Assembly (NCBI RefSeq): GCF_900143275.1
Contig: NZ_FSRO01000001.1
Span: 1,878,116-1,942,115, forward strand
DNA: 64,000 bases
From: Nitrosomonas cryotolerans ATCC 49181
Lineage (GTDB): Bacteria; Pseudomonadota; Gammaproteobacteria; Burkholderiales; Nitrosomonadaceae
Direction: 5' to 3'
Shown: piece after piece, positions 39,564 to 47,527 of the stretch
Numbering within the stretch: the first letter of the stretch is position 1
Layout of the letters: each line of letters starts with the position of its first letter
Position numbers and translations under genes: made by a program
The notes under the pieces: model-generated
Database searches by the model: none
Told to the model about the DNA's origin: nothing
The model's input: the letters and a program-made list of their open reading frames with translations, nothing else

Positions 39564-40697
39564 ATGGAAATTAAGCGCGCATACAAATTCAGGTTTTACC
39601 CAACTTTTGAGCAAGAAACTATTCTGGCTCAAACATTCGGGTGTGCTCGGTTTGTCTATAATCGCATGTTGCGCGTTCGTTCTGATGCTTGGTATACCGA
39701 GAAAAAAAGAATCGGGTATCATGCTACCTCCTCTTTGTTGACCGAGTTAAAAAAAGAGCCTGAATTTGAATGGCTGAACAAAGTTTCCAGTGTTCCTGTG
39801 CAGCAATCTCTCCGCCACCTGCAAACGGCATTTGGTAATTTCTTTGCCAAACGAGCCAAATACCCGTCATTCAAAAGCAAGCATGAGAAGCAATCGGCTG
39901 AATACACGTCCAGCGCCTTCAAGTGGGACGGTAAGTCTCTGAAACTGGCGAAGATGAAAGATCCACTGAATATCAGATGGTCGCGCACCCTTCCTAAGGC
40001 AACAAAACTAACGATTGCAACAGTCTCTAAAGACTCAGCGGGTCGATACCATGTTTCTATGCTTTGCGACGACTCTGTTGCGCGAAAGCCAAGGGTTAGC
40101 GGCAAAGTCGGCATTGACTTAGGATTAACGCACTTCGCTATTCTTTCTACGGGCGAGAAGATTGCGTCTCCTAACACGCTACGAAAGAATGAAACCAGGC
40201 TTGCTAAGCTGCAACGCAAGCTATCTAAAAAGCGCAAAGGGTCGGCCAATAGACAAAAAGCCAGACTGAAAGTAGCGCGACTACATGCAGGAATTGCTGA
40301 TGCTCGTAAAGACTTTCTACATAAACTCTCAACACGGCTAGTGAACGAAAACCAAGTGATAGTTGTAGAGTCTTTAGCTGTTAGCAATATGAAGAAAAAT
40401 CGTTGCCTCGCAAAATCAATTTCCGATGCAGGATGGGGTGAATTTGTGCGGCAATTAGAATACAAGTCGCTGTGGTACGGGCGAGAGCTTGTAGGTATTG
40501 ACCGATGGTATCCAAGCAGCAAACGCTGTTCGGGATGTGGGCATACCGTAAACAAGATGCCTTTGAATGTGCGTGAATGGACTTGTCCGGAATGCGGATC
40601 AATCCATGATCGAGACATCAACGCAGCGCGTAATGTTTTGGCCGCTGGACTGGCGGTGTCAGCCCTTGGAGAATCTATAAGTCCTGTTTGCATTTAG
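39564..40697 (+). CDS. tnpB: RNA-guided endonuclease TnpB (IS200/IS605 family)
   Basis: Protein of 377 residues from ATG 39564 (MEIKRAYKFRFYPTFEQE, the typical start). The RuvC-like catalytic residues are all present: Asp185 in VGIDLGLTHF, Glu269 in VIVVESLAV and Asp351 in DRDINAARN. The four zinc-finger Cys (CSGCG and CPECG) are intact. TnpB proteins are RNA-guided nucleases ancestral to Cas12 and use an omega RNA made from the element's right end. No tnpA is next to it. The gene is full length without stops, so it may be active. Its stop overlaps tail to tail with that of the 5-formyl-THF cyclo-ligase gene. Confidence 0.93.
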   Translation: MEIKRAYKFRFYPTFEQETILAQTFGCARFVYNRMLRVRSDAWYTEKKRIGYHATSSLLTELKKEPEFEWLNKVSSVPVQQSLRHLQTAFGNFFAKRAKYPSFKSKHEKQSAEYTSSAFKWDGKSLKLAKMKDPLNIRWSRTLPKATKLTIATVSKDSAGRYHVSMLCDDSVARKPRVSGKVGIDLGLTHFAILSTGEKIASPNTLRKNETRLAKLQRKLSKKRKGSANRQKARLKVARLHAGIADARKDFLHKLSTRLVNENQVIVVESLAVSNMKKNRCLAKSISDAGWGEFVRQLEYKSLWYGRELVGIDRWYPSSKRCSGCGHTVNKMPLNVREWTCPECGSIHDRDINAARNVLAAGLAVSALGESISPVCI

Positions 40698-40759
40698 GTG
40701 CGTCCGGGTTGGATTCGTTGAATTGGGAATCCCCTTCGTTTACGGAGGGGAGCAGTCAA
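40600..40759 (+). ncRNA. Putative omega (right-end) RNA of the TnpB element
   Basis: In characterised TnpB systems the guide scaffold is transcribed from the tnpB 3' end through the right-end hairpin, and the guide is the flanking host DNA. Here the scaffold would end at agcagtcaa (40759) and the guide would start at 40760 with ggtgttctccatagcg. The hairpin at 40732-40750 is the strongest structural support. The 5' boundary is a guess and transcription is inferred. Confidence 0.4.
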
Positions 40760-41377
40760 GGTGTTCTCCATAGCGCATTGGTTAATTGAAATTGGAATTA
40801 ATTTATTATTTAATGTTTGATAAATCTTAGCCTCGGTAACAATAAAATGCATAGCAATATCATGTGGCTGAGGATAAACATTATCTAGGTGTAGTGTCTC
40901 AAACGCTACACCAATAATCAGCGGTCGTGGATTACTTTCCGCCAGTGTACGGTCATAATAACCACTACCATAGCCAAGACGGTAGCCCTGTTGATCAAAA
41001 CCGACCACCGGTATAATCACGGCATCAATTACTATGGGTTTGGTATTATCCGGAACAGGAATTCCATGGGCCCCATCTTTCATCGGTGCCTCCTGCCACC
41101 ATTCTTGGAAACATAATGGCGCATGCTTACGTATTATGACTGGCAATGCCAGTATCGCGCCCCGCTGCTTAAAATAATTTGCGGCAGGGCGTGGATCATA
41201 TTCGCCACGGAATGGCCAATAGAGCCCAATATTCATTTTCTGAAGAATGGGAAAGCCTTGCTTGAGCATGTTGGATATCGCTATGCTCCAGTTGTGATGT
41301 GTCTCTTCCGGAATAGCTTCTCTGCGTGCTAGCAGGTTGGCACGCTGATGTTTTCTCCATGTTATCCAGTTATCCAT
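40694..41377 (-). CDS. 5-formyltetrahydrofolate cyclo-ligase with IS-derived C-terminus
   Basis: Protein of 227 residues, longer than the usual 190-200. It converts 5-formyl-THF to methenyl-THF. The family motifs YWPFRGEYDPRP, VIPVVGFDQQGYRLGYGSGYYDR and PHDIAMHFIVTE are intact. The last 21 residues (LTAPLRKRRGFPIQRIQPGRT minus overlap) are read from the right end of the TnpB element, so the insertion at 40759/40760 replaced the native tail after CAMENT. The catalytic core ends about 30 residues before the junction and should be unaffected. It is third gene in a minus-strand row after asmA-like and mutY. Confidence 0.9.
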   Translation of the reverse strand: MDNWITWRKHQRANLLARREAIPEETHHNWSIAISNMLKQGFPILQKMNIGLYWPFRGEYDPRPAANYFKQRGAILALPVIIRKHAPLCFQEWWQEAPMKDGAHGIPVPDNTKPIVIDAVIIPVVGFDQQGYRLGYGSGYYDRTLAESNPRPLIIGVAFETLHLDNVYPQPHDIAMHFIVTEAKIYQTLNNKLIPISINQCAMENTLTAPLRKRRGFPIQRIQPGRT

Positions 41378-41424
41378 TTTCTCTATTCGGATATGTATAA
41401 AAACGATGCGGAGATAATGCTGAC

Positions 41425-42504
41425 TCAGACAGATTCAGTGTTGTTAATTGAGTTATCAGAATGAACATATTGTTTTATGAGTTTCCGTACAGGTGTTGGA
41501 ATTGCTTTGTCTAATGCCTCATCTGGTTCTATCCAGATTTTTCCTTCTTGCTGGGTATCAATTTGTGAGGTGATACGTAGTAATCTAGGATGAATACGCA
41601 GCTTAAAGTGAGTGAATGTGTGATTTAAAGGTGGAAAATTAAATAGGGGTCTTACCTCTGTTTTGAAATGCTGTGTACAATAAGCACCGATATCTTCTTC
41701 TAGATGTATTTCCGGTAGGCACCATAATCCACCCCAAATACCGGTGTCTGGACGTTTCTCCAACAGTATTTTTTTCTGCTTGAGTAATATTAAAAATATA
41801 GTTTCTTTTTTTGGCAAGGATACGCGTGGCTTAGCAGTAGGTAGCTGATCTGTACGTTTCTCTTTGAATGCAACACAATCGGATCGCAGTGGACAATCAT
41901 GGCACTGAGGTCTATGCCGTGTGCAAATTGTCGCACCTAGATCCATTAATGCTTGTGTATAAACCTGATGACACTTTTTTGAATTACCGTTGGGCAACGA
42001 TTCCTCAGCCTTTAACCACAACTGATCTTGTACCTTTTTTTTGCCTGGATAACCGTCTATTCCAAAATAACGCGAGAAAACACGTTTAACATTTCCATCT
42101 AGAATCGCGCTGCGATGGCCATATGCAAAAACCATAATAGCTGCGGCGGTAGACCGGCCTATTCCAGGGAGTTGTTGAATCAGCTCTCTTTCCTTGGGGA
42201 ATGTGCCATGATAATCACGGACGATTATACACGCTGCCTGATATAAATGTCTTGCACGTGAGTAATAGCCAAGACCACTCCATAATGACAATATATCGTC
42301 CAGTGGCGCTTGAGAAAGGCTGGGTATATCAGGGAAATATCGCAGAAAACGCTGATAATAAGGGATAACCGTACCTACCTGCGTTTGTTGCAGCATAATC
42401 TCGGATAGCCAGATCGCATAAGGGTCGTGTGTGCCCTGCCAAGGTAGATGATGACGGCCATGTTGTTCTTGCCAATTAATTAATCTGGCAGCAATGTTGG
42501 ACAT
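41425..42504 (-). CDS. mutY: A/G-specific adenine glycosylase MutY
   Basis: Protein of 359 residues. The helix-hairpin-helix is LPGIGRSTAAAIMVFAYG, and the catalytic Asp follows in ILDGNVKRV. The 4Fe-4S ligands are C-x6-C-x2-C-x5-C in CTRHRPQCHDCPLRSDC. The C-terminal NUDIX-like domain recognises 8-oxoguanine. It removes adenine mispaired with 8-oxoG. It lies 18 bp after the asmA-like gene and 47 bp before the folate cyclo-ligase gene, which suggests one operon. Confidence 0.96.
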   Translation of the reverse strand: MSNIAARLINWQEQHGRHHLPWQGTHDPYAIWLSEIMLQQTQVGTVIPYYQRFLRYFPDIPSLSQAPLDDILSLWSGLGYYSRARHLYQAACIIVRDYHGTFPKERELIQQLPGIGRSTAAAIMVFAYGHRSAILDGNVKRVFSRYFGIDGYPGKKKVQDQLWLKAEESLPNGNSKKCHQVYTQALMDLGATICTRHRPQCHDCPLRSDCVAFKEKRTDQLPTAKPRVSLPKKETIFLILLKQKKILLEKRPDTGIWGGLWCLPEIHLEEDIGAYCTQHFKTEVRPLFNFPPLNHTFTHFKLRIHPRLLRITSQIDTQQEGKIWIEPDEALDKAIPTPVRKLIKQYVHSDNSINNTESV

Positions 42505-42522
42505 AAATATTTGTATTATAAT

Positions 42523-43824
42523 TTACTTTGGCATGGAATCAGATTGAATTTTAAACTGTATGCCAGATGATTTAATATTGCCGGTTTGGAGTATGCCAAT
42601 ATGGATCAAACCATTCGCATTTAGATTCTCCAAAAAAGATAAATTGAATAATCTGTTCAAATCCGAGTTGTTTCTGGTTATCTTCTTTGTGTTTATTTTT
42701 CCTGGAATCGGTAGCAAGAATTGATTGATATCTAGTTTATCGATATCTACATTGAAGATGAATGCTGGCTGAGTAAAATTTGTTATTGTTAATGCGGTCT
42801 TAAACGTGCTGTCTTCCAATGTACCAACGGTGTTTACTCGCATTATTTCGGAAAGGGCATCAATGGAAAGATCACCTGATAAGCGCCCGGCGATACATTG
42901 GTTAAGTATGTCAGGCGTGCAAATATTCAAAATAGTCGTTAAGTGTGGCAGAAATAATTGCTGGCGACTTGGGTTTCCTATCAGTGAAGTAGCAAGGTTT
43001 ATCTGAATGTTTTGATCATTATTGTTTGATGCGAATTGAATGACGGCCAAGTCGCCTTTAAAATGACTAGCAGTGCTGATTATATTGGATAAGGTCAATT
43101 TTCCGATCCAGTTATATTCGGAGTGAATAGTTTTTCCTGTCAGATCGATTCTACTGCTGGTTAGCTTATCATTATGCAGTCGTGCTCCCTTCATATTAAA
43201 CGCAATATTGAAGTAGTGCTTACCATTATTGTTATCGAGCTCTTTGATTCTGCCGATTGCGGTTAGTCTCAGATTATTTAGTGTATATCTGGTGATGTGG
43301 TCAGCCTCAAGGTCTAAATTGACCAGTGCAAATTCCTTCTGACTTATTTCATCACGAAATATAAGCGCCGTATTTTTCAGATGAACATGGCTTGATTGAA
43401 ATTCGATCTGTCTGCTTTTCTTGTCACTATTGATCAGATCATCGATATTAGTACTGCCATCGCTAAAACGAATCAATCTGGTTTTCAGTCCTCTAATCGT
43501 AATTTGATCTACGATTAATTGTTTCCTGAATAAGGCCGGCCATGATAGTGATAAATGGACTTGCTCGGCTGATGCAAATATTTTTTTACATCCGTATTCA
43601 CTTAGAGAAATTCCGCTCAGGTTAATACCCAGTTTGGGGTGAAGTGTCAGCTTGATGTCACCCTCGATCCTGAGTTCGCGTTGTTTATTTTCTGTTATTA
43701 GTTGCGCAATTAGTGGTTTGAAATTATTTATATTCAAAGCTGTAGTGATATACACAATCGTGCCGATAACAAGCATAGTTGTACCAGTGAGCGCAATCAG
43801 GCTATATTTTAATAACCTGTTCAT
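42523..43824 (-). CDS. AsmA-family inner-membrane-anchored protein
   Basis: Protein of 433 residues from ATG 43824 (MNRLLKYSLIALTGTTMLVIG); in-frame starts at 43839 and 43854 reach the edge of and into the adjacent MITE. One N-terminal membrane helix is followed by a periplasmic AsmA-type beta-rich region (IEGDIKLTLHPKLGINLSGISLSE and repeated LxxLxLxxxxI strands). AsmA relatives act in phospholipid transport and outer-membrane homeostasis. This protein is shorter than E. coli AsmA. It is first in the asmA-mutY-cyclo-ligase row. Confidence 0.85.
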   Translation of the reverse strand: MNRLLKYSLIALTGTTMLVIGTIVYITTALNINNFKPLIAQLITENKQRELRIEGDIKLTLHPKLGINLSGISLSEYGCKKIFASAEQVHLSLSWPALFRKQLIVDQITIRGLKTRLIRFSDGSTNIDDLINSDKKSRQIEFQSSHVHLKNTALIFRDEISQKEFALVNLDLEADHITRYTLNNLRLTAIGRIKELDNNNGKHYFNIAFNMKGARLHNDKLTSSRIDLTGKTIHSEYNWIGKLTLSNIISTASHFKGDLAVIQFASNNNDQNIQINLATSLIGNPSRQQLFLPHLTTILNICTPDILNQCIAGRLSGDLSIDALSEIMRVNTVGTLEDSTFKTALTITNFTQPAFIFNVDIDKLDINQFLLPIPGKINTKKITRNNSDLNRLFNLSFLENLNANGLIHIGILQTGNIKSSGIQFKIQSDSMPK

Positions 43825-43841
43825 AACGATGAATACCATGA

Positions 43842-43930
43842 GAGGCCTTTGCAAAACCCCAATAGTTGGAAAATTAATCCTTTATAATCAAGATTCGAAA
43901 ACTTCCGGCTAGGGCTTTTGCAAAAGCCTC
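43842..43930 (+). mobile_element. MITE-like element, full length (89 bp), next to the asmA-like start
   Basis: The ends are gaggcctttgcaaaacccc and the complementary form gggcttttgcaaaagcctc. Perfect target duplications catga lie at 43837-43841 and 43931-43935. It lies 17 bp from the assumed start codon of the minus-strand asmA-like gene and adds two alternative in-frame starts. Confidence 0.93.
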
Positions 43931-44021
43931 CATGAATAACACAATGTGCTAAACACATGTGCAATGCAAAAGGATCTACTTTGAACAACGGAATAGGGTG
44001 TTTTTTTGATGACGGTTTGTT

Positions 44022-44276
44022 TTAGAAAAGAATCTCACTAAATCGGGCATTAGGTGTAGTCGCCTGCATCTTTGCCAATTGAGTTAATTCAATATGGTAT
44101 TGTTCTTGTCCATTGCTAATAATTAGATATTCCTGTTTTTCGGTAGAGGTGATGATATCGATTGCTTTACCCTCGATAATCTGATTATCTTTCAATATTA
44201 ATTTCAACTGGTAATGGTACATACAGGCTACTTCAACATAATCGTGCAAGTCACACAATATACCTTCTTGATTCAT
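44022..44276 (-). CDS. Rof-like Rho-binding antiterminator
   Basis: Protein of 84 residues with an Sm-like beta-barrel pattern: CDLHDYVEVACMYHYQLKLILKD, then EGKAIDIITSTEKQEYLII and IELTQLAKM. This matches the Rof/Rho-inhibitor family, which binds Rho and lowers termination. It is transcribed alone on the minus strand and divergent from the OmpA-type lipoprotein gene. The ribosome site is modest (AAAGGGAAAATCC). Confidence 0.78.
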   Translation of the reverse strand: MNQEGILCDLHDYVEVACMYHYQLKLILKDNQIIEGKAIDIITSTEKQEYLIISNGQEQYHIELTQLAKMQATTPNARFSEILF

Positions 44277-44413
44277 TATGGATTTTCCCTTTTATGAGTG
44301 ATGCTTGAGATAAATACTGTAAACTTTACCAGAGAAATGGGGAATCGTTTATATGAAAAGGATTCAGCTTCCAATTCCATCTATTTGAGTAATGACCCAT
44401 AATTAAGGGAGGC

Positions 44414-45070
44414 ATGATGTGTAATAATAAATCAAAAATTCTTATTGTGACTGTAGCGCTGCTGTTTGCACTTGGTGGCTGCGCCAATATGACTGAGACG
44501 CAACGTGGTACCACGCAGGGAAGTGCACTTGGCGCGGGTACGGGCGCGATAATTGGTGCGATTGCGGGCAAAGGGAAAGGTGCTGCAATTGGCGCTGCGG
44601 TGGGCGCAGGCGTTGGCGCAGCGGCCGGTTATGCGTGGTCTCAAAGAATGGAAGAGCAGAAGAGACAGATGGAGGCTGCTACAGTGGGCACTGGTGTAGA
44701 AGTTTCTCAAACACAGGATAATCGTTTGAAATTGGAAATTCCGAGCGATATTTCGTTTGATACAAATCGCGCCACCGTTAAAGCTAACATGAGACCGGTG
44801 TTAGATAGTTTTGCATCGAGTCTGGTTAATAACCCGAATACTATAGTGACGATTATTGGACATACCGATAATACCGGTAGCGATGCGATTAATAATCCAT
44901 TATCGATTAATCGCGCAGCCAGTACGCGTGATTATCTGGTAAGTCGCGGTGTTCCTGCTCATCGTATCAACATCGATGGTCGTGGTTCTTATGAGCCCAT
45001 TGTGGCAAATAATACGGCCGCTAACCGCGCAATGAATCGCCGTGTTGAAGTTTATGTGGTTGAACAGTAA
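44414..45070 (+). CDS. OmpA-family lipoprotein with glycine zipper
   Basis: Protein of 218 residues. The lipoprotein signal ends LFALGGC. Residues about 35-75 form a Gly/Ala-rich zipper (GAGTGAIIGAIAGKGKGAAIG). The OmpA-like peptidoglycan-binding domain follows, with DISFDTNRATVKANMRPVLDSFA, IIGHTDNTGSD and INIDGRGSYEPI...NRAMNRRVEVYV. It resembles YiaD-type outer-membrane lipoproteins that tether the envelope to peptidoglycan. A GGGAGG site precedes ATG 44414. It is monocistronic. Confidence 0.9.
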   Translation: MMCNNKSKILIVTVALLFALGGCANMTETQRGTTQGSALGAGTGAIIGAIAGKGKGAAIGAAVGAGVGAAAGYAWSQRMEEQKRQMEAATVGTGVEVSQTQDNRLKLEIPSDISFDTNRATVKANMRPVLDSFASSLVNNPNTIVTIIGHTDNTGSDAINNPLSINRAASTRDYLVSRGVPAHRINIDGRGSYEPIVANNTAANRAMNRRVEVYVVEQ

Positions 45071-45871
45071 TCTGTTTTCCTGAAAGCCAGGAGATTCTTG
45101 AAAAAAATCAGGAGTCTCTTGTCTGGGGGGCAGATAATATCTATCACGACGTGTCAATGGGTAATCCCTGGGATGTTGCACGTGCTTTTTGATAAAAATA
45201 ATAGCCCGCGCTCGATCGAGGTTCATCATTTTACTGGGCATGAAAGCTGTCTGTTCAGGATTATCAGTAACGATGGGATTGAGGGCAAGTAGATTTTCTA
45301 GTATCCAGAGTTTGGCAGGATCCGGTGATGATATAAAAGCTCTGGGTTTTGACCGGTGTGAATCAGGAAAGGGTTTGAATGGATAAGGTGACCGCTGAAA
45401 TGGCAATATCAGCTTCGTATACTGTTTTTTGGTGCTGTATCATTGGTATCGCTATCAAACTCATTTTTTTCGTCTTTTGGCCAGAATATCTTGCTGGGCA
45501 CTACTACGCTTGAATGTGCGCATTCCTTCAAAGAACATGAGAAAGATTTCGTTGATAAGAAAGATGGGGTATCCGCAACTACAAGAATTGCCATCAGAAA
45601 TCTGTGGTTCAGAGATAAGATACCGGATTCCGATGCGTTCCAGACTTGAAGTTTCTCTGGATCACGTATTCAATGTCCAATGCCATCAATCGTTTTCGTC
45701 GTGGTGATTTCTAAATTCTGGAGCGCCTCTTCAGATAAACATAGAAAGCTATTGGTTTCATTCATTATGGGTCTGTCGGAAAATACACAATAATTTGAGA
45801 TAATAGGCAAAATAGTCAATGATGGATTGTGAGATGAGTAAAAGAGATCAGAGCAACTTATTTCTTACGCT
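45071..45871. other. Decayed region without an intact gene
   Basis: About 800 bp with many short overlapping frames on both strands and no clear ribosome sites. A minus-strand frame (44900-45406) overlaps the OmpA-type gene and is not convincing. A plus-strand stretch (about 45440-45650) reads GTTTLECAHSFKEHEKDFVDKK, which looks protein-like but is cut by stops. It is probably remnants of inactivated genes; I cannot name them. Confidence 0.45.
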
Positions 45872-45960
45872 GAGACCTTTGCAAAAGTCCAATAGTTGAA
45901 AAATTAACTCTTTATAATCAATAGTGGAAAATTTCTGACGAGGGCTTTTGCAAAAGTCTC
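45872..45960 (+). mobile_element. MITE-like element, full length (89 bp), at the LysR remnant
   Basis: The ends are gagacctttgcaaaagtcc and the complementary gggcttttgcaaaagtctc, with interior caatagttgaaaaattaactc. It is adjacent to the truncated LysR-type pseudogene. The flanks (acgct on the left, actgg on the right) do not form a duplication, so one flank has probably been lost by deletion. Confidence 0.85.
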
Positions 45961-46347
45961 ACTGGATGCATTGATTCCTGCGAACTACCCTTGCCGCAAA
46001 TTGGAACAGTTGTTATCAGATCGCATCCGCTAACCAAAATAAATCATCTCTTGACAAGAGAGGATATGCAGCAGTATCGAGCGGTAGTCGTGCGAGATTC
46101 ATCACGTCATTTGCCGCCATTAACGCGCCGAATCTTTGATAAGCGAACGGTACTACGTGTAGCGACCCTGCAACATAAAATTGATGCCAGACGTATGGCT
46201 TGGGAGTTGGTTTTTTACCTAGGTATCGTATTCAGAAACAATTGGATAGCAATGATCTGGTAGCTTTGCCTTTAGTAAATGTTATAGCAGCCACACCCTT
46301 GAATCTGGCTTGGAGAATAAGTAAGGGGCGAGCATTACATTGGTATT
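45961..46347 (+). pseudogene. LysR-type regulator remnant (C-terminal effector domain)
   Basis: The frame from the MITE edge reads ELPLPQIGTVVIRSHPLT, then YRAVVVRDSSRHLPPLTRR and VLRVATLQHKIDARRM, typical of the LysR substrate-binding domain. The frame then shifts, and the very C-terminus continues in another frame as LVALPLV...LAWRISKGRALHW. The N-terminal helix-turn-helix is missing altogether. It is truncated by the MITE junction on one side and frameshifted near 46215-46235. It overlaps the stop of the YbhB-like gene by two bases. Confidence 0.78.
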
Positions 46348-46828
46348 AACCAGAAGATTGGCGTTGATAACATCCGATTAGTTCAGTATTTGCAATAATA
46401 TGCCCCCGCATTGTATTTTCTAGCACAGCCTTGGTTGGGATTTGCAAATCTGGGAGCATGGTGCCCAATGCATAGAGTTTATGAAAATAACGATGACGGC
46501 CTATGGGCGGGCAAGGTCCGCCATAACCTGTATGTTGCCAATCGTTCATGCCTTGTAAAGTACCGGGCGGCAATTTTTTTTCTGTTACGCCTTCAGCCAG
46601 GCCACTGACATCAGGTGGAATATTATACAATACCCAATGTACCCAGGTCATTTTGGGGGCATCTGGATCAGGTGCATCTGGATCATCTACGATTAATACT
46701 AGACTTTTGATACCTTCAGGTATTCCTGTCCAGGTAAGTGCTGGCGAAACATTTTTACCATCGCAAGTATGACGAGTTGGGATGGTTCCATGATGTGTAA
46801 AGGATGTTGATGTCAATATCAGAGCCAT
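46346..46828 (-). CDS. YbhB/YbcL-family (PEBP) Raf-kinase-inhibitor-like protein
   Basis: Protein of 160 residues from ATG 46828 (MALILTSTSFTHHGTIP), preceded by a perfect AGGAGGG site; an upstream in-frame start at 46903 was rejected. PEBP signatures are VSPALTWTGIPEGIKSLVLIVDDPDAP, WVHWVLYNIP and the GPCPPIGRHRYFHKLYAL segment. This is the phosphatidylethanolamine-binding fold; function in bacteria is not settled. There is no signal peptide. It is transcribed alone. Confidence 0.92.
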   Translation of the reverse strand: MALILTSTSFTHHGTIPTRHTCDGKNVSPALTWTGIPEGIKSLVLIVDDPDAPDPDAPKMTWVHWVLYNIPPDVSGLAEGVTEKKLPPGTLQGMNDWQHTGYGGPCPPIGRHRYFHKLYALGTMLPDLQIPTKAVLENTMRGHIIANTELIGCYQRQSSG

Positions 46829-47527
46829 AATTCCCTCCTGTTCTAAGATGATCAATTTTCTTTCGGTTATTCGAATAGCCTGATAACCGAAATAAATGGT
46901 CATGTCTTTTTGTCTGCTGTTAGATTAAAAGGACACCTCAAAATATTTAAAATTAAATCCAATAATCTATAACTAATTAATGATGCACTTGTTAAGTAAT
47001 CAGACAAGATGTCCTGTCAGATGTTTACTTGTCTCTAGAATTACAATCAACTTTTTTATGTTAACTAATTTAGTTGGAACCGGCTGATTTTACAGCCTGA
47101 CCCACTTGGCCTCGTTTTTACTCGAGGGATTATTGTATCCAAAATTAGCTAAAACCATATCAACCGAGCTAATCTTATAGAAACAACCAATTTTTTGCAT
47201 CAAAGTGCGAGTAATTGAATTACGCGACAGGCCCTGTATATGCTTGTGTTATGCTGATTTCTTTTTATTTAAAGCAAATTACTGAAGAGTATTGTATTGG
47301 AATTACACTCTAAAACTAAAACTTTCTTTTCTGTGATAGTTAAAAAGTTCAAAAATGGAGAAATCCAATTTTTAGATATTTTGAAACAGCTCCTAAAGAT
47401 GCAAAATGGCGAGTCAGATGGTATATGTTTAACACGATATTTTTAAGAAAATATCTTTTATATTCGGGAAAGACGATGTCTATGAAAGTTGTTTCTATCA
47501 GCGCTATTCATTTAGGTTAAAGTCATT
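46829..47527. other. Intergenic region upstream of the ATP-grasp operon
   Basis: About 700 bp, AT-rich, no gene seen. It contains a hairpin with arms agacaag (47002-47008) and cttgtct (47028-47034) and a small cctcg/cgagg stem at 47110-47126. The promoter of the ATP-grasp/DUF2817/GNAT-C39 operon must lie here; I could not pick a convincing -35/-10 pair. Confidence 0.5.

Larger units (their letters stand above)
39470..40759 (+). mobile_element. IS200/IS605-type element carrying tnpB only
   Basis: The left side has a strong hairpin ccccgg/ccgggg (39475-39498) ahead of tnpB. The right side has hairpin ccccttcg-ttta-cggagggg (40732-40750) and ends agcagtcaa at 40759. The same right end occurs in the remnant at 29654-29856, which fixes that boundary. 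The left boundary is approximate. No tnpA transposase is present, so mobility would need a helper. Confidence 0.8.

Noticed and set aside
39719..40693. 324-codon minus-strand frame across tnpB
   Set aside because: Antisense shadow of the TnpB gene, whose catalytic and zinc motifs are all on the plus strand.
44900..45406. 168-codon minus-strand frame overlapping the OmpA-type lipoprotein
   Set aside because: Half of it is antisense to a clear gene; the remainder has no recognised domain and no ribosome site.
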